Below, one piece after another: positions 31,854 through 41,092 of a DNA stretch of 64,000 bases. The DNA is from Devosia geojensis (GTDB lineage: Bacteria > Pseudomonadota > Alphaproteobacteria > Rhizobiales > Devosiaceae): contig NZ_JZEX01000192.1 of assembly GCF_000969415.1 (NCBI RefSeq), positions 16,251 to 80,250 on the forward strand, in the 5' to 3' direction. The number at the start of each line of letters is the position of its first letter. Within the stretch, counting starts at the first letter, position 1. A model generated the notes under the pieces. The model was not told where the DNA came from and did no database searches. It saw only the letters and a program-made list of their open reading frames with translations. The position numbers and the translations under genes were made by a program.

Positions 31854-31955
31854 AATTTAGGCGTCATGCTGGAGAAATTTAGATTTGCCCTCTGCGACGA
31901 AAGTTGACAGGTTCACAGAGACGTTTACAAGCAAGCCGAGCTGCTCGTCGGCTTT

Positions 31956-33059
31956 ATGAGTGGAGACCCGGACGTGGTGCGCGTGGCCATAGTGGCGGAC
32001 GATCTGACAGGGGCGCTGGATGTCTGTACGCCGCTGGCGGCACGGGGGCTGCGCTGCTATGTGGCCACTCGCCCCGACGGGCTCGAGGCGGCGCTGGCCC
32101 GCGGTGGCGATATCGTTTGCGTCAACACCGCCACGCGCGAGACCGATCCGGAGGCAGCCCGCCGCATCGTCGGCGCGGTGGCAAGGCGCATCGCCGAAGC
32201 CTCCCCGGCAATCGCCTTCAAGAAGATCGACTCTCGGCTCAAGGGGCATGTGGCGATCGAGGTCGAGGCGTGCCTTGCCGAATTCGGGCGCCGGCGCGCC
32301 ATCCTCGCCCCGGCCGTGCCGAGTCAGGGGCGACGGGTCGAGGCCGGCTACGTGACCGGCAGGGGCCTTGCCGAGCCGCTCGGCATGGCCGGCGTGCTCG
32401 GCAACCGGCTGGCCTACGCGGCGCCCGACAGCGCCGATGAGGCCGATCTCGAGCGGATCGCCCGGGCCGACTGGCGCGACGTGCTACTGGTCGGTGCGAG
32501 CGGGCTTGCCGCCGGCCTTGCGGCGGTGCTTTCTCCGCAAGCTGCGATGACCGCGAAGCCGATCAACGGACCATTGCTGGTCGCAGTCGGTTCCCACGAT
32601 CCCATCACCGTCGAGCAGGTGAGCCGCGCCGCCGCGCAGCGGGACGTGCTTCACCTCACCTCCGATGACGGCGCGATCAGCATGCCCACGTCCTTACCCC
32701 CGGTCGTGATCGTGCAAGCAACGATCGCACCGCAGCGGACCGACCGAGCACAGGCGATGGTGCGTTTCGGCGGCGAGGTGGCATCGCTCTTGCGACAGGG
32801 CGGATTTGCGACGGCGCTCGTTTCCGGCGGCGAGACGGGGCAGACGGTGCTGGGCAATCTCGGCGTCGATTGCCTCGAGGTCCTCGGGGAAGCTCTTGCC
32901 GGCATTCCCCTCACCGAGGCTCGGATTGGGGAACACCGCCTCGCTATATTGACGAAATCGGGCGGCTTCGGCACACCGGACGACATTGTCCGGCTCGCCG
33001 AAATTGCGCGACAGAACATGCACCCTGCCGATACCAGCATTCGGGGAGAACACGCATGA
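31956..33059 (+). CDS. DUF1537 four-carbon acid-sugar kinase
   Basis: This 367-residue protein has the substrate-domain motif VADDLTGA (Asp15-Asp16) and KKIDSRLKGH at about residue 88. The C-terminal nucleotide-domain motif SGGETG and the TKSGGFG end are also present. DUF1537 proteins (DtnK/OtnK/YgbK) phosphorylate acids such as D-threonate, D-erythronate or 3-oxo-tetronate at O4. It is somewhat short for the family (usually about 400 or more). A PdxA2-type gene nearby suggests the two-step kinase/decarboxylating-dehydrogenase route. It overlaps the GntR gene by four bases. Confidence 0.9.
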   Translation: MSGDPDVVRVAIVADDLTGALDVCTPLAARGLRCYVATRPDGLEAALARGGDIVCVNTATRETDPEAARRIVGAVARRIAEASPAIAFKKIDSRLKGHVAIEVEACLAEFGRRRAILAPAVPSQGRRVEAGYVTGRGLAEPLGMAGVLGNRLAYAAPDSADEADLERIARADWRDVLLVGASGLAAGLAAVLSPQAAMTAKPINGPLLVAVGSHDPITVEQVSRAAAQRDVLHLTSDDGAISMPTSLPPVVIVQATIAPQRTDRAQAMVRFGGEVASLLRQGGFATALVSGGETGQTVLGNLGVDCLEVLGEALAGIPLTEARIGEHRLAILTKSGGFGTPDDIVRLAEIARQNMHPADTSIRGEHA

Positions 33060-33799
33060 CGGAGTCTAAGCCGAGAGCCGGCAGCTTCGATGAAGAGCCG
33101 CGGCACCGGACGCTTTTTGCCGACCGCGTCTACCAATTGCTGCTGACCCGGATTTCCACCGGCGAGTATCCTCCCGATAACAAGCTGCCAAGCGAGAAGG
33201 AGCTCTCTGAGCAGTTCGACGTCTCCCGCCCGATCGTGCGGGAAGCGCTGGAGCGGCTGCGCAAGGAAGGGCTCATCTATTCGCGCCAGGGCTCGGGCAG
33301 CTTCGTGCGCATGCGCACCGAGCAGCGTTCATTGGGCTTTCCGCCGGTCGAGACCATTGCCGACATCCAGCGCTGCTACGAGTTCCGCCTCACCATCGAG
33401 CCGGAGGCCGCCTATTACGCGGCGCTGCGCCGAAACGAAGCGGCAATCCGCGCCATAGCGCAGGTCGTCGACCTTTTGAGCACCGCCACCGACCAGCAGC
33501 GCCATCGCGAAGACGCGGATTTCGCCTTCCACCTCGCCATCGCCGATGCTTCCAACAACCACTATTACAGCTCCGCCATGCAGGCGTTGCGCAGCCATAT
33601 CGCCGTCGGCATGAAGCTGCATGGCCTTGCCCTGATGGGCCCCGGCAGGGGGCTCGAGAAGGTCCTCGGCGAGCACCGCGAGATCTACGAAGCGATCCGC
33701 GACGGCGATGCGGAAGTCGCCCGCCAGCGCATGCGCCAGCACCTCGAAGGCTCGCGCAACCGCCTCTTCGAGGACCGCGTGCTGGACCTGTCGCTCTAG
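33056..33799 (+). CDS. GntR/FadR-family transcriptional regulator
   Basis: This 247-residue protein has an N-terminal winged helix (LLLTRISTGEYPPDNKLPSE, then VSRPIVREALERLRKEGLI) and a C-terminal FCD all-helical ligand domain (FRLTIEPEAA, DFAFHLAIADAS, EHREIYEAI). FCD regulators usually bind sugar acids or carboxylates through a metal with conserved His residues. ATG 33056 overlaps the kinase stop (ATGA). It probably represses the surrounding cluster and is relieved by an acid-sugar intermediate. Confidence 0.92.
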   Translation: MTESKPRAGSFDEEPRHRTLFADRVYQLLLTRISTGEYPPDNKLPSEKELSEQFDVSRPIVREALERLRKEGLIYSRQGSGSFVRMRTEQRSLGFPPVETIADIQRCYEFRLTIEPEAAYYAALRRNEAAIRAIAQVVDLLSTATDQQRHREDADFAFHLAIADASNNHYYSSAMQALRSHIAVGMKLHGLALMGPGRGLEKVLGEHREIYEAIRDGDAEVARQRMRQHLEGSRNRLFEDRVLDLSL

Positions 33800-33851
33800 G
33801 TAGGGGTGGCCGCCTGGAGCGGCTCAGACTTTGACGAGGGTGAGCCGGTGC

Positions 33852-33875
33852 CTCCCTCCCCTCGAAGGGAGGGAG
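33852..33875. terminator. Bidirectional hairpin between GntR and the alcohol dehydrogenase
   Basis: CTCCCTCCC and GGGAGGGAG form a perfect 9-bp stem around CTCGAA between two convergent genes. A related palindrome occurs at the far right end of the window (63962-63993), so it may be a repeated intergenic element that also ends transcripts. Confidence 0.5.
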
Positions 33876-33928
33876 ACGATGACGCCGTCGATCAACTAAA
33901 GCCGGAACAACACTAAGGTTGTTTGTGC

Positions 33929-35095
33929 CTAGTAGGCGGCCCGGTAGATGGCGAGGATGTCCTCGCTCGCTATCTCGCGCGGATTGAAATCCAGGAGCCG
34001 GCGGATGCCATGCGCCTCCTCGGCCATGGAGGGCAGGTCGTCGGCCGGTACCCCGAGCTTCGACATGCGCATTTCGATGCCGAGATCGAGGCAATACCGA
34101 TGGGCGCTGTCGAAAAGCTTTGTGCCGTCAAAGCCCATGAGCTCGGCGACCGTCGCGGTCTTGGCGGTCTGCGCGGACGCGTTGAAGGCGAGGGTGTGCG
34201 GGAAGATCACCGCATTGGCAAGGCCATGCGGCACGCCGTAGCGGGTGCCGAGCGGGTAGGAAAGCGCGTGGCCCGCCGTTGTGTTGACCGGCCCCAAGCA
34301 GAAGCCGCCATAGAGCGCCGCCATGGCAAGACCCGCGCGCGCCTCGACGTCGGAGCCGTCGGCGACGGCCCGGGCGAGATATTGCCCGACAAGGGCGATG
34401 CCTTTTTGCGCGTAGATGTCGATCAAGGGATGAGCGCGGCGGCTGGTGAAGGCCTCGGCGCAATGGGCAAGCGCATCGACGCCGGTCGCGGCGGTCACCG
34501 CGGGCGGCAGGGAGACGGTGAGGTCCGGATCGACGACGGCGAGGTCGGCGACCATGTGGCGGCTCTCGACCGCCATCTTGCTCTGGCTTGAGGGATCGGT
34601 CACGAGGGCCCGCGCGCCCACTTCGCTACCGGTGCCCGCCGTTGTCGGTATAGCGATGAGGCCGATCGAGCGCGGGTCGGCCTTGCCGACCCCGACAATG
34701 TCCCGCAGCCCCTTGGAGCTGGTGGCGAGGACCGCGGCGAGCTTGGCGAGGTCCATGGCGCTGCCGCCGCCGAAGCCGATGACGAGATCGGGCGCGAAGG
34801 CTCGTGCTTCATCGAGGAGCTCATCGAGATTGGGCAGGTCCGGCTCGGGCTTGACCCTCGAAAAGACATGAGTCTGCGCCGGCAGGCCGAGCAGGTCGGT
34901 CCGCCCGGCGTTGAAGGCATCGGCCACCACCAGCACGCGCCGATCCGACCAGCCGGCGATGAGATCGCCCAATGCGCGCGCCTTGCCCGAGCCGTATTCG
35001 ATCCGTGCCGGCTGCACGAAGGAGACAGGGCGCAGCAGGGGATTGGCGGACTCCTCGGGGGTTGCGGAAGCCGAAGCCGTAAGGGCCGAAGACAT
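33929..35095 (-). CDS. Iron-containing alcohol dehydrogenase
   Basis: This 388-residue group III NAD(P)-dependent dehydrogenase has the cofactor motif GFGGGSAMDLAK and the family motif TTAGTGSEV. Metal-binding His residues lie in DALAHCAEAF and YGVPHGLANAV. The natural substrate is unknown; relatives act on lactaldehyde, glycerol, maleylacetate and hydroxyacids. Here it may reduce or oxidise an aldehyde released by the DapA-type lyase. ATG 35095 overlaps the permease stop by one base. Confidence 0.92.
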   Translation of the reverse strand: MSSALTASASATPEESANPLLRPVSFVQPARIEYGSGKARALGDLIAGWSDRRVLVVADAFNAGRTDLLGLPAQTHVFSRVKPEPDLPNLDELLDEARAFAPDLVIGFGGGSAMDLAKLAAVLATSSKGLRDIVGVGKADPRSIGLIAIPTTAGTGSEVGARALVTDPSSQSKMAVESRHMVADLAVVDPDLTVSLPPAVTAATGVDALAHCAEAFTSRRAHPLIDIYAQKGIALVGQYLARAVADGSDVEARAGLAMAALYGGFCLGPVNTTAGHALSYPLGTRYGVPHGLANAVIFPHTLAFNASAQTAKTATVAELMGFDGTKLFDSAHRYCLDLGIEMRMSKLGVPADDLPSMAEEAHGIRRLLDFNPREIASEDILAIYRAAY

Positions 35096-36054
35096 TATTT
35101 GGCACCCTTTGGGTTGAGAGCGTCGTTGAGGCCATCGCCGATGAAGCTGAAGGCGACGGACGCAATGGCAAGCGCAATGGCCGGGGCGGCGAGGAGGTGG
35201 GGATATTGCTGCCAGGTGCGCAGGCCATCCGAGATCATCAGCCCCCAGCTTGGCGTTGGCGGCTGCACGCCGACCCCGAGGAAGCTGAAAGCGCTCTCGA
35301 GTACCATGGCGCCGCCGAGGCCGGCGCTCACCGCCACGACCAGCGGCCCGATGGAATTGGGGATGAGATAGCGCAGGATGATCTGGCGGCTCGGCAGGCC
35401 GAGAGACCGGGCGGCCAGCACATAGGGTTGGCTGCGCACGCTCAAGATCTGCGCACGCACGGTACGCGCATAGGGCGGCCACATCACCAGCGAGATGGTG
35501 CCGAACACCATGATGAAGTCGACGAGGACGGTATTGCGGAAGAGCGTGTTGCCGCTCCACAGATACATCGCATCCATCCAGCGCCCGAGCGGGGGCTTCA
35601 GCGACGTATTGATGACGATGACGAGCAGGAGGTTCGGCACCGACATGAAGACGTCGGTGAACCACATGATGACGGCATCGGCCCGCCCGCCGAAATAGCC
35701 GGCGATGGCGCCCAGCGTCGAGCCGATCACCACCGAAATGGCGGTGACGACGATGGCGACGAGGAAAGCGGTGCGCGTGCCGTAGATCACCCGGCTCGCC
35801 ACATCGCGGCCGAGCTCGTCGGTGCCGAGCCAATGGCTCATCGAGGGCGGCAGGTTCCGGGCGTCGAGATTCTGGGTGAGGAAGTCATAGGGCGTGAGCC
35901 ACGGTCCGAAGATGGCAATAAGGATCAGGAGGGCGATGAAGGCGAGCCCGACCATGGCGATGCGGTTGGCGCGCAGCCGCGCCCAGGCATCGGACCAGAG
36001 GCCAGCCTGTTCGGCCGGGCGGGAAGCGCCCGTCGGCTCGATAGCGGTGGCCAT
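35095..36054 (-). CDS. ABC permease, DppC-type
   Basis: This 319-residue inner-membrane protein has an N-terminal extension and about six membrane segments. The cytoplasmic EAA-like loop is YVLAARSLGLPSRQIILRYLIPN. It pairs with the DppB-type permease four bases upstream. The transporter type is peptide/nickel/oligosaccharide; the cluster context favours an oligosaccharide or glycoside. Confidence 0.93.
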   Translation of the reverse strand: MATAIEPTGASRPAEQAGLWSDAWARLRANRIAMVGLAFIALLILIAIFGPWLTPYDFLTQNLDARNLPPSMSHWLGTDELGRDVASRVIYGTRTAFLVAIVVTAISVVIGSTLGAIAGYFGGRADAVIMWFTDVFMSVPNLLLVIVINTSLKPPLGRWMDAMYLWSGNTLFRNTVLVDFIMVFGTISLVMWPPYARTVRAQILSVRSQPYVLAARSLGLPSRQIILRYLIPNSIGPLVVAVSAGLGGAMVLESAFSFLGVGVQPPTPSWGLMISDGLRTWQQYPHLLAAPAIALAIASVAFSFIGDGLNDALNPKGAK

Positions 36055-36058
36055 GGTC

Positions 36059-37006
36059 TTACCTCCTCTCGGCGGCGCGCGGATCGAGCAGCGGGTAGGC
36101 GAGATCGATCAGCAGGTTGGAGATCATCACCAGCACCGAGGCGATGAGCGTGACGGCAAGGATGATGGGATAGTCGGAATTAAGCAGCGCCTGGATGGCG
36201 AGGCGCCCGAGGCCGGGCAGCCCGAAGACGAGCTCGACGAAGACGGCGCCGTTGACCAGCGTGATCATGATGAGGCCGAGCTGGGTGAGCACCGGCGTCA
36301 GGATCGGGCGCAGGATGTGCCGGGTGACGATCTTGCGGGCCGGCAGGCCCTTGGCCTTGGCGGTGCGCACGAAGTCCTCGCTCAAGACCTCGATCACCGC
36401 CGAGCGCGTCTGGCGCACGATCAGGGCGATAGGGTGGAAGGAGAGGACGAGAAGCGGCAGGATCACCCGGATGTCGAACAGTCCGCCCCAGCCATAGGGC
36501 ACGCTGCCGCCGGGCAGGATGATGATCAGCAGCACCATGAGGATGGGGCCCGCCACATAGGCGGGAATGGCCCAGAGAAAGAGCGCCGAGCCCAAAATGG
36601 CGTAGTCGAGCGCGGTATTCTGCCGCAAGGCGGCGATGACGCCTAATGGAATGGCGACGATGGCGGTGAGGACAATCGCCAGCAGGCCGAGCTGGATCGA
36701 CACCGGCGCCGCCGCGGCGATGGTGCGGCCGACCGAGCGGCCGGACGTCAGCGAGTTGCCGAAATCGCCGTGCAGCACGTTCCAGATGTAATTGCCGAAC
36801 TGGACGATGAAGGGCCGGTTGAGGCCCGCCGCCTCGCGGATCGCTTCGATGCGGACCGGATCGAACGCGACCCCGCCCGGCTCGCGCAGGAAAATCAGCT
36901 TGATCGGATCCCCGGCGCCATAGAAGGCCAGCGCATAGACCGCCAGCAGCACCAGCACCACAGATGGTATCCAAAGAAGCAGCCGCTTGAGGGCATATGT
37001 AAGCAT
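36059..37006 (-). CDS. ABC permease, DppB-type
   Basis: This 315-residue permease has the DppB-type N-terminal segment (LLLWIPSVVLVLLAVYALAF). The EAA loop is DFVRTAKAKGLPARKIVTRHILRP. About six membrane segments span the length. It lies 66 bases downstream of the binding-protein gene in the same operon. Confidence 0.93.
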   Translation of the reverse strand: MLTYALKRLLLWIPSVVLVLLAVYALAFYGAGDPIKLIFLREPGGVAFDPVRIEAIREAAGLNRPFIVQFGNYIWNVLHGDFGNSLTSGRSVGRTIAAAAPVSIQLGLLAIVLTAIVAIPLGVIAALRQNTALDYAILGSALFLWAIPAYVAGPILMVLLIIILPGGSVPYGWGGLFDIRVILPLLVLSFHPIALIVRQTRSAVIEVLSEDFVRTAKAKGLPARKIVTRHILRPILTPVLTQLGLIMITLVNGAVFVELVFGLPGLGRLAIQALLNSDYPIILAVTLIASVLVMISNLLIDLAYPLLDPRAAERR

Positions 37007-37072
37007 GGCCGACCTCGCCTCTGGAGGCCGCGCCTTGCGCGCGGCCCCGCCAATCCAGCGTGTGTGGAGACC

Positions 37073-38698
37073 TCAGGTGATCTCGATGTTCCAGGGAGCG
37101 ACCACCTGCCAGTCGAGGTTCTTTTCCATGCCCATGATGTTGGGCAGGGCCCAGCGCGACATCGCCTCGATGTACCAGGGGATGAGCTGATAGTCCTCCC
37201 GGAACACCCGCTGGGCCTGCTGGGCCAGCTCGTTGCGGCGCGGATCGTCGATCGGCAGCGGCGCAGCCTCGTCGAGCAGACGATCGACTTCGGGATTGCT
37301 GTAGCCGTTCATCTTCTCCCTGGCGACACGTGAGGTCGAATGGATAATCGTGCGCAGGAACTCGGTGGCGTCCGGCACGCGCGAGCCCGCATCGTCGCGG
37401 ATGACGTGCACGTCTGCCGGCGCGAAGTTGTCGAGGGTGGGCTTGAGTTCAACGGCGGTGATGCCGAGGTTCTGGCGCCACTGCTCGACGACGAACTGGG
37501 CCGCAGCCTGCTCGGCCGGGGCGATTACGCCGGCAAAGATGATGCGCGGCAGGCGGTCGGGCGAGCCATAGGTGGATTCGGCGAGCAGCCGGCGCGCCTC
37601 TTCCGGATCGTAAGGATAGGGTTCCCAGTCGGGATCGACGCCGTCGACGCCCACCAGGATCTGCTCGGCCTGCTTGTGCGGGCCGTTGGGGAACGAGGCG
37701 CGCATCATCTCTGCTCGGTCGACGGCGAGGACCAGAGCCTTGCGCACGTTGATGTCGTCGAAGGGCGGGGTCTTGGCGTTGAAATAGAAGTGCTGCCCGT
37801 TGGGGATCTCGGTGCCCATGCTGAATTCGGGGCCAAGGTCCTCGACGATGGTGGGCGTCACCAGCGCGGTATGGGCATGGTACTCGCCTTCCTTCAAGAG
37901 CGCCGTCGCCGTCACCGAATCCTCGATCACCCGCAGCTCGATCCGGGTGAGCTTAGGCTTGGAGCCGAAGAAATTCTCGTTCGGCTCCCAGGCGACGAAC
38001 CCATCGTCGAGGTTCATCTCGACAAGCTTGAACGGGCCGGAGCTGACGACGCCCATTTCGGGCGTATACCAGTCGGGAGCCTGGTTGCCGTCCTCGGCGC
38101 GGGCCTGCGAAATCTTGACGATCGGCACCAGGTGGTTGGCGATACGCATGTGGAAGATCGGATCCGGCTCCTTGAGCGTCACCTCTATCGTCTGGCCGTC
38201 GACGATGACGACGCCGGGCAGTTCCGTTGCCGTGCCTGCCGCGATCTCGTCGTACCCGACGACGCCGGCGAGCACGAGCGGAACGCGCTGGCTGGCCGTC
38301 AGCGGCATGGCGCCGACTTCCCAAGACCCCTTTACATCGGCCGGCGTGATCGGCGATCCGTCCGAAAAGACCGCGTTGGGATCGATCTTGAAGATCCAGA
38401 CGGTCCAGTCGTCGCTCGGCGTCCAGCTGGTGAAGACATAAGGCTGAACCTCGCCCCATTCGTCGAAATACATGGGCGAGGCCCACCAGAGCGAATGCCA
38501 GCGCAGCGCGGCGCCGCCACCGCGCATGGGCGACCAGTTCATGTCGAATGACGGGTGAATGATCTTGAACGTCGTTTCCTGCGCCGCAGCCTTCCCGGAC
38601 AAGAGGCCGAAGGCCGTCATGCTGACCAAGACGCCAGCGCCACCACGCAGCACATCACGGCGCGAAATGCCGCCGCTTTCAGTCGAACGATCGACCAT
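37073..38698 (-). CDS. ABC substrate-binding protein, family 5 (DppA-type)
   Basis: This 541-residue periplasmic protein has a twin-arginine-type signal (SRRDVLRGG, hydrophobic core, cleavage near KAAAQE). The SBP_bac_5 pattern follows (WSPSDDW-like strand, FSDGSPITPADVKGSW, SSGPFKLVEMN, DINVRKALVLAVDR). Export by Tat suggests folding before export. It heads the transport operon and is divergent from the Asp-box gene. Ligand is probably a di- or oligosaccharide, from context. Confidence 0.93.
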   Translation of the reverse strand: MVDRSTESGGISRRDVLRGGAGVLVSMTAFGLLSGKAAAQETTFKIIHPSFDMNWSPMRGGGAALRWHSLWWASPMYFDEWGEVQPYVFTSWTPSDDWTVWIFKIDPNAVFSDGSPITPADVKGSWEVGAMPLTASQRVPLVLAGVVGYDEIAAGTATELPGVVIVDGQTIEVTLKEPDPIFHMRIANHLVPIVKISQARAEDGNQAPDWYTPEMGVVSSGPFKLVEMNLDDGFVAWEPNENFFGSKPKLTRIELRVIEDSVTATALLKEGEYHAHTALVTPTIVEDLGPEFSMGTEIPNGQHFYFNAKTPPFDDINVRKALVLAVDRAEMMRASFPNGPHKQAEQILVGVDGVDPDWEPYPYDPEEARRLLAESTYGSPDRLPRIIFAGVIAPAEQAAAQFVVEQWRQNLGITAVELKPTLDNFAPADVHVIRDDAGSRVPDATEFLRTIIHSTSRVAREKMNGYSNPEVDRLLDEAAPLPIDDPRRNELAQQAQRVFREDYQLIPWYIEAMSRWALPNIMGMEKNLDWQVVAPWNIEIT

Positions 38699-38922
38699 TG
38701 GGTTCCTCCCGCTTTGACCATACGCCTTCCCGGCTTCCGCCCCGGCGATTACGGACGCGGATCATGTCACACCGCAGCAGCATGTCAACATGTATCTCTA
38801 ACGACTCTGCGGCACCTCCGCCTGTTCACGTCAACTCTTTGATTACGCATGAGAAAATAATGAGTTTACAGCGCATGGACTGACTGATAATGACTTTACA
38901 AGTCTATCGCAGGGAGAGTTCG
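38699..38922. promoter_or_regulatory. Divergent promoter region with TGTCA motifs
   Basis: The 224-base gap contains TGTCA at 38765-38769 and 38783-38787 (the second in CATGTCAACATG), close in form to the TGACA/TGTCA repeats upstream of the kinase gene. AT-rich stretches near 38850-38890 could hold promoter elements. It is a candidate GntR-controlled region. Confidence 0.35.
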
Positions 38923-40038
38923 ATGCTTCAGACCACCATCAACGCCGATGGGACCATCCGGCCGGCGAGCACCGATCCTTCCCGCGAGGAAGCGTTCCTG
39001 CCAACACATGTCGCCCAGGCGCATGCCGCATTCCTCCTTGCCCTGCGCAACGGCGGCCTTGCCTGCACGTGGTTCGCCGGCACCGAGGAGGGCAAGCCGG
39101 ACGTTTCGATCTACTTCACCCGCCTTCCTGCCGGCTCGCGTCAATGGACGCACGAGATCAAGGTTTCGGACGATCCCGAGCGATCCGAGCAGAACCCGGT
39201 GCTGTTCGAGACGCCGGCCGGGGAGCTTTGGCTCCTCTATACCGCCCAGGAATTCGGCAATCAGGATACCGCCATCGTGCGCCGCCGGATCTCGCGGGAC
39301 GGCGGTCTCACCTGGGGGGCGATCGAGACGCTGTTCGACGAGCCCGGCACGTTCATCCGCCAGCCGATGGTCGTGCTCTCGAGCGGGGAGTGGATCCTGC
39401 CGATCTTCCACTGCCTGCCCGTCCCCGGAGAGAGCTGGCACGGCCAGAACGATGTCAGCGCCGTCAAGATTTCGACCGACGCGGGCAGGACCTGGTCGGA
39501 ACATCCGGTGCCCGAGAGCCTTGGCGCGGTGCACATGAACATCGTCGAACGGCGCGGCGGCACGCTGCTGGGACTCTTCCGCAGCCGCCATGCGGACAGC
39601 ATCCTCGCTTCGACCTCGAGCGACAAGGGCCGGACCTGGACGAAGCCTGAGCCAACCGACCTGCCCAACAACAACGCCTCCATCCAGTGCCGGGCGCTTG
39701 CCGACGGCACCTTTGCCCTCGTCTTCAACAATGTCGCGGCCTCGGCCGCGGTGCGGGCGCAGGCGAATGGAGGGCCGATCTGGGGGGTGCCGCGCACGCC
39801 GCTCTCCATCGCGCTTTCCCATGACGAGGGCCGCACCTGGCCAGTCATCCGCGATATAGAGGTTGCGCCGGACAATCCGCCCGAGCTCAATGCCGACAAG
39901 CAGGACCGGCGCGCTCGCGAGCTCTCCTACCCCACCGTCGCCGGCGATGCCGAGGGGCGGATCAACGTGGCCTTCACCTATTTCCGCAAGGCCATCAAGT
40001 TCGTCCGCTTCGATCCAAGCTGGGTCAAGGGCGCCTGA
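38923..40038 (+). CDS. Asp-box (BNR) beta-propeller protein, sialidase-like
   Basis: This 371-residue protein has four Asp-box motifs: SRDGGLTW (about 124), STDAGRTW (184), SSDKGRTW (232) and SHDEGRTW (299), fixing a six-bladed propeller. No FRIP-type sialidase motif and no signal peptide are seen, so it is probably a cytoplasmic glycoside-processing enzyme, a lyase or an epimerase, not a true sialidase. ATG 38923 has an AGGGAGAG ribosome site; an ATG at 38890 does not. It heads the + strand catabolic operon. Confidence 0.85.
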   Translation: MLQTTINADGTIRPASTDPSREEAFLPTHVAQAHAAFLLALRNGGLACTWFAGTEEGKPDVSIYFTRLPAGSRQWTHEIKVSDDPERSEQNPVLFETPAGELWLLYTAQEFGNQDTAIVRRRISRDGGLTWGAIETLFDEPGTFIRQPMVVLSSGEWILPIFHCLPVPGESWHGQNDVSAVKISTDAGRTWSEHPVPESLGAVHMNIVERRGGTLLGLFRSRHADSILASTSSDKGRTWTKPEPTDLPNNNASIQCRALADGTFALVFNNVAASAAVRAQANGGPIWGVPRTPLSIALSHDEGRTWPVIRDIEVAPDNPPELNADKQDRRARELSYPTVAGDAEGRINVAFTYFRKAIKFVRFDPSWVKGA

Positions 40039-40063
40039 AGGTTACGCCCAGAGGAGATGTGAC

Positions 40064-41053
40064 ATGGCTGGTGCAGCTAGGAAACCGATCGCGATCACCA
40101 TGGGCGACCCGGCGGGCGTCGGAGCCGAAGTCATCGTCAAGGCCGCGGCCGAGCTGCCCGAGCACGTGCGCGAGCAACTGCTCGTCGTCGGCTCAGCCGA
40201 GACCCTCGAACACGCCATCGCAGCCACCGGCGTTTCCCTGAAGCTCGGCGCGCCCGACGCGTCGCCCGCGGCCGGAGTCCTCCGCCTCGAGCACATCGCC
40301 ATTCCCGGAATGCCGATCGCCTTCGGCAAGCTCGATCCCATGGGCGGGGAGGCGAGCTACCGCTATATCGCGCGGGCGGTGGAACTCACCCAGGCAGGCA
40401 CCACCGCCGGCATTGTCACGGCGCCGATCAACAAGGAGGCGCTCAATCTTGCCGGCCACCATTTCGATGGCCATACCGGCATGCTGGCGCATCTCACCGG
40501 ATCGCGCTCCTCCTTCATGTTGCTCGCCTCCGAGCGGCTCAATGTCATACACGTGTCGACCCATGTGTCGCTGCGCGACGCTATCGGCCGGGCGACGCCC
40601 GAGCGCATCCTCGAGACGGTGCGGATGGGGCATGTGCATATGCAGCGCGTTGGCCGCGCCAATCCGCGCATCGCGGTGGCCGGCATCAACCCGCATTGCG
40701 GGGAGAACGGTCTGTTCGGGCGCGAGGACGACCTGCAGGTCGCGCCCGCCGTCGAGATGGCGCGGGCCGAAGGCATTGACGTCGTCGGGCCGGTTTCGGC
40801 CGATACGCTCTACTACCGCGCCTATTCCGGCCACTTCGATCTGGTGGTTGCGCAATACCACGATCAGGGTCACATTCCCATCAAGCTCGTCGCCTTCGAC
40901 ACCGCCGTCAACGTTTCGCTTGGCCTGCCCATCGACCGCACCTCGGTCGACCATGGCACGGCATTCGACCTGGCCGGCACGGGTCGGGCTAAGCATGTCA
41001 ACATGCTGGCGGCAATCGACTATGCCCGCCGGCTGGCGGCGTCACCCGCCTGA
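40064..41053 (+). CDS. pdxA2: PdxA2-type 4-phospho-acid-sugar dehydrogenase
   Basis: This 329-residue PdxA-family enzyme shows the N-terminal [12 protein letters not shown]. Metal-ligand His residues lie in [17 protein letters not shown] and [12 protein letters not shown]. True PdxA works in vitamin B6 synthesis, but family members next to DUF1537 kinases oxidise and decarboxylate 4-phospho-D-threonate or erythronate to DHAP. The catabolic neighbourhood favours the PdxA2 role. The ribosome site is GAGGAG, 25 bases after the Asp-box stop. Confidence 0.9.
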   Translation: MAGAARKPIAITMGDPAGVGAEVIVKAAAELPEHVREQLLVVGSAETLEHAIAATGVSLKLGAPDASPAAGVLRLEHIAIPGMPIAFGKLDPMGGEASYRYIARAVELTQAGTTAGIVTAPINKEALNLAGHHFDGHTGMLAHLTGSRSSFMLLASERLNVIHVSTHVSLRDAIGRATPERILETVRMGHVHMQRVGRANPRIAVAGINPHCGENGLFGREDDLQVAPAVEMARAEGIDVVGPVSADTLYYRAYSGHFDLVVAQYHDQGHIPIKLVAFDTAVNVSLGLPIDRTSVDHGTAFDLAGTGRAKHVNMLAAIDYARRLAASPA

Positions 41054-41092
41054 TCCAGTTCACATCCCTTTTCGAAGCGCCCGAGGTTCGAC

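Noticed and set aside
40064..41053. Housekeeping pdxA of vitamin B6 synthesis
   Set aside because: The protein is PdxA-like, but it is inside a catabolic operon with a DUF1537 kinase in the same cluster and no B6 or ksgA/surA neighbours, so PdxA2 is the better call.
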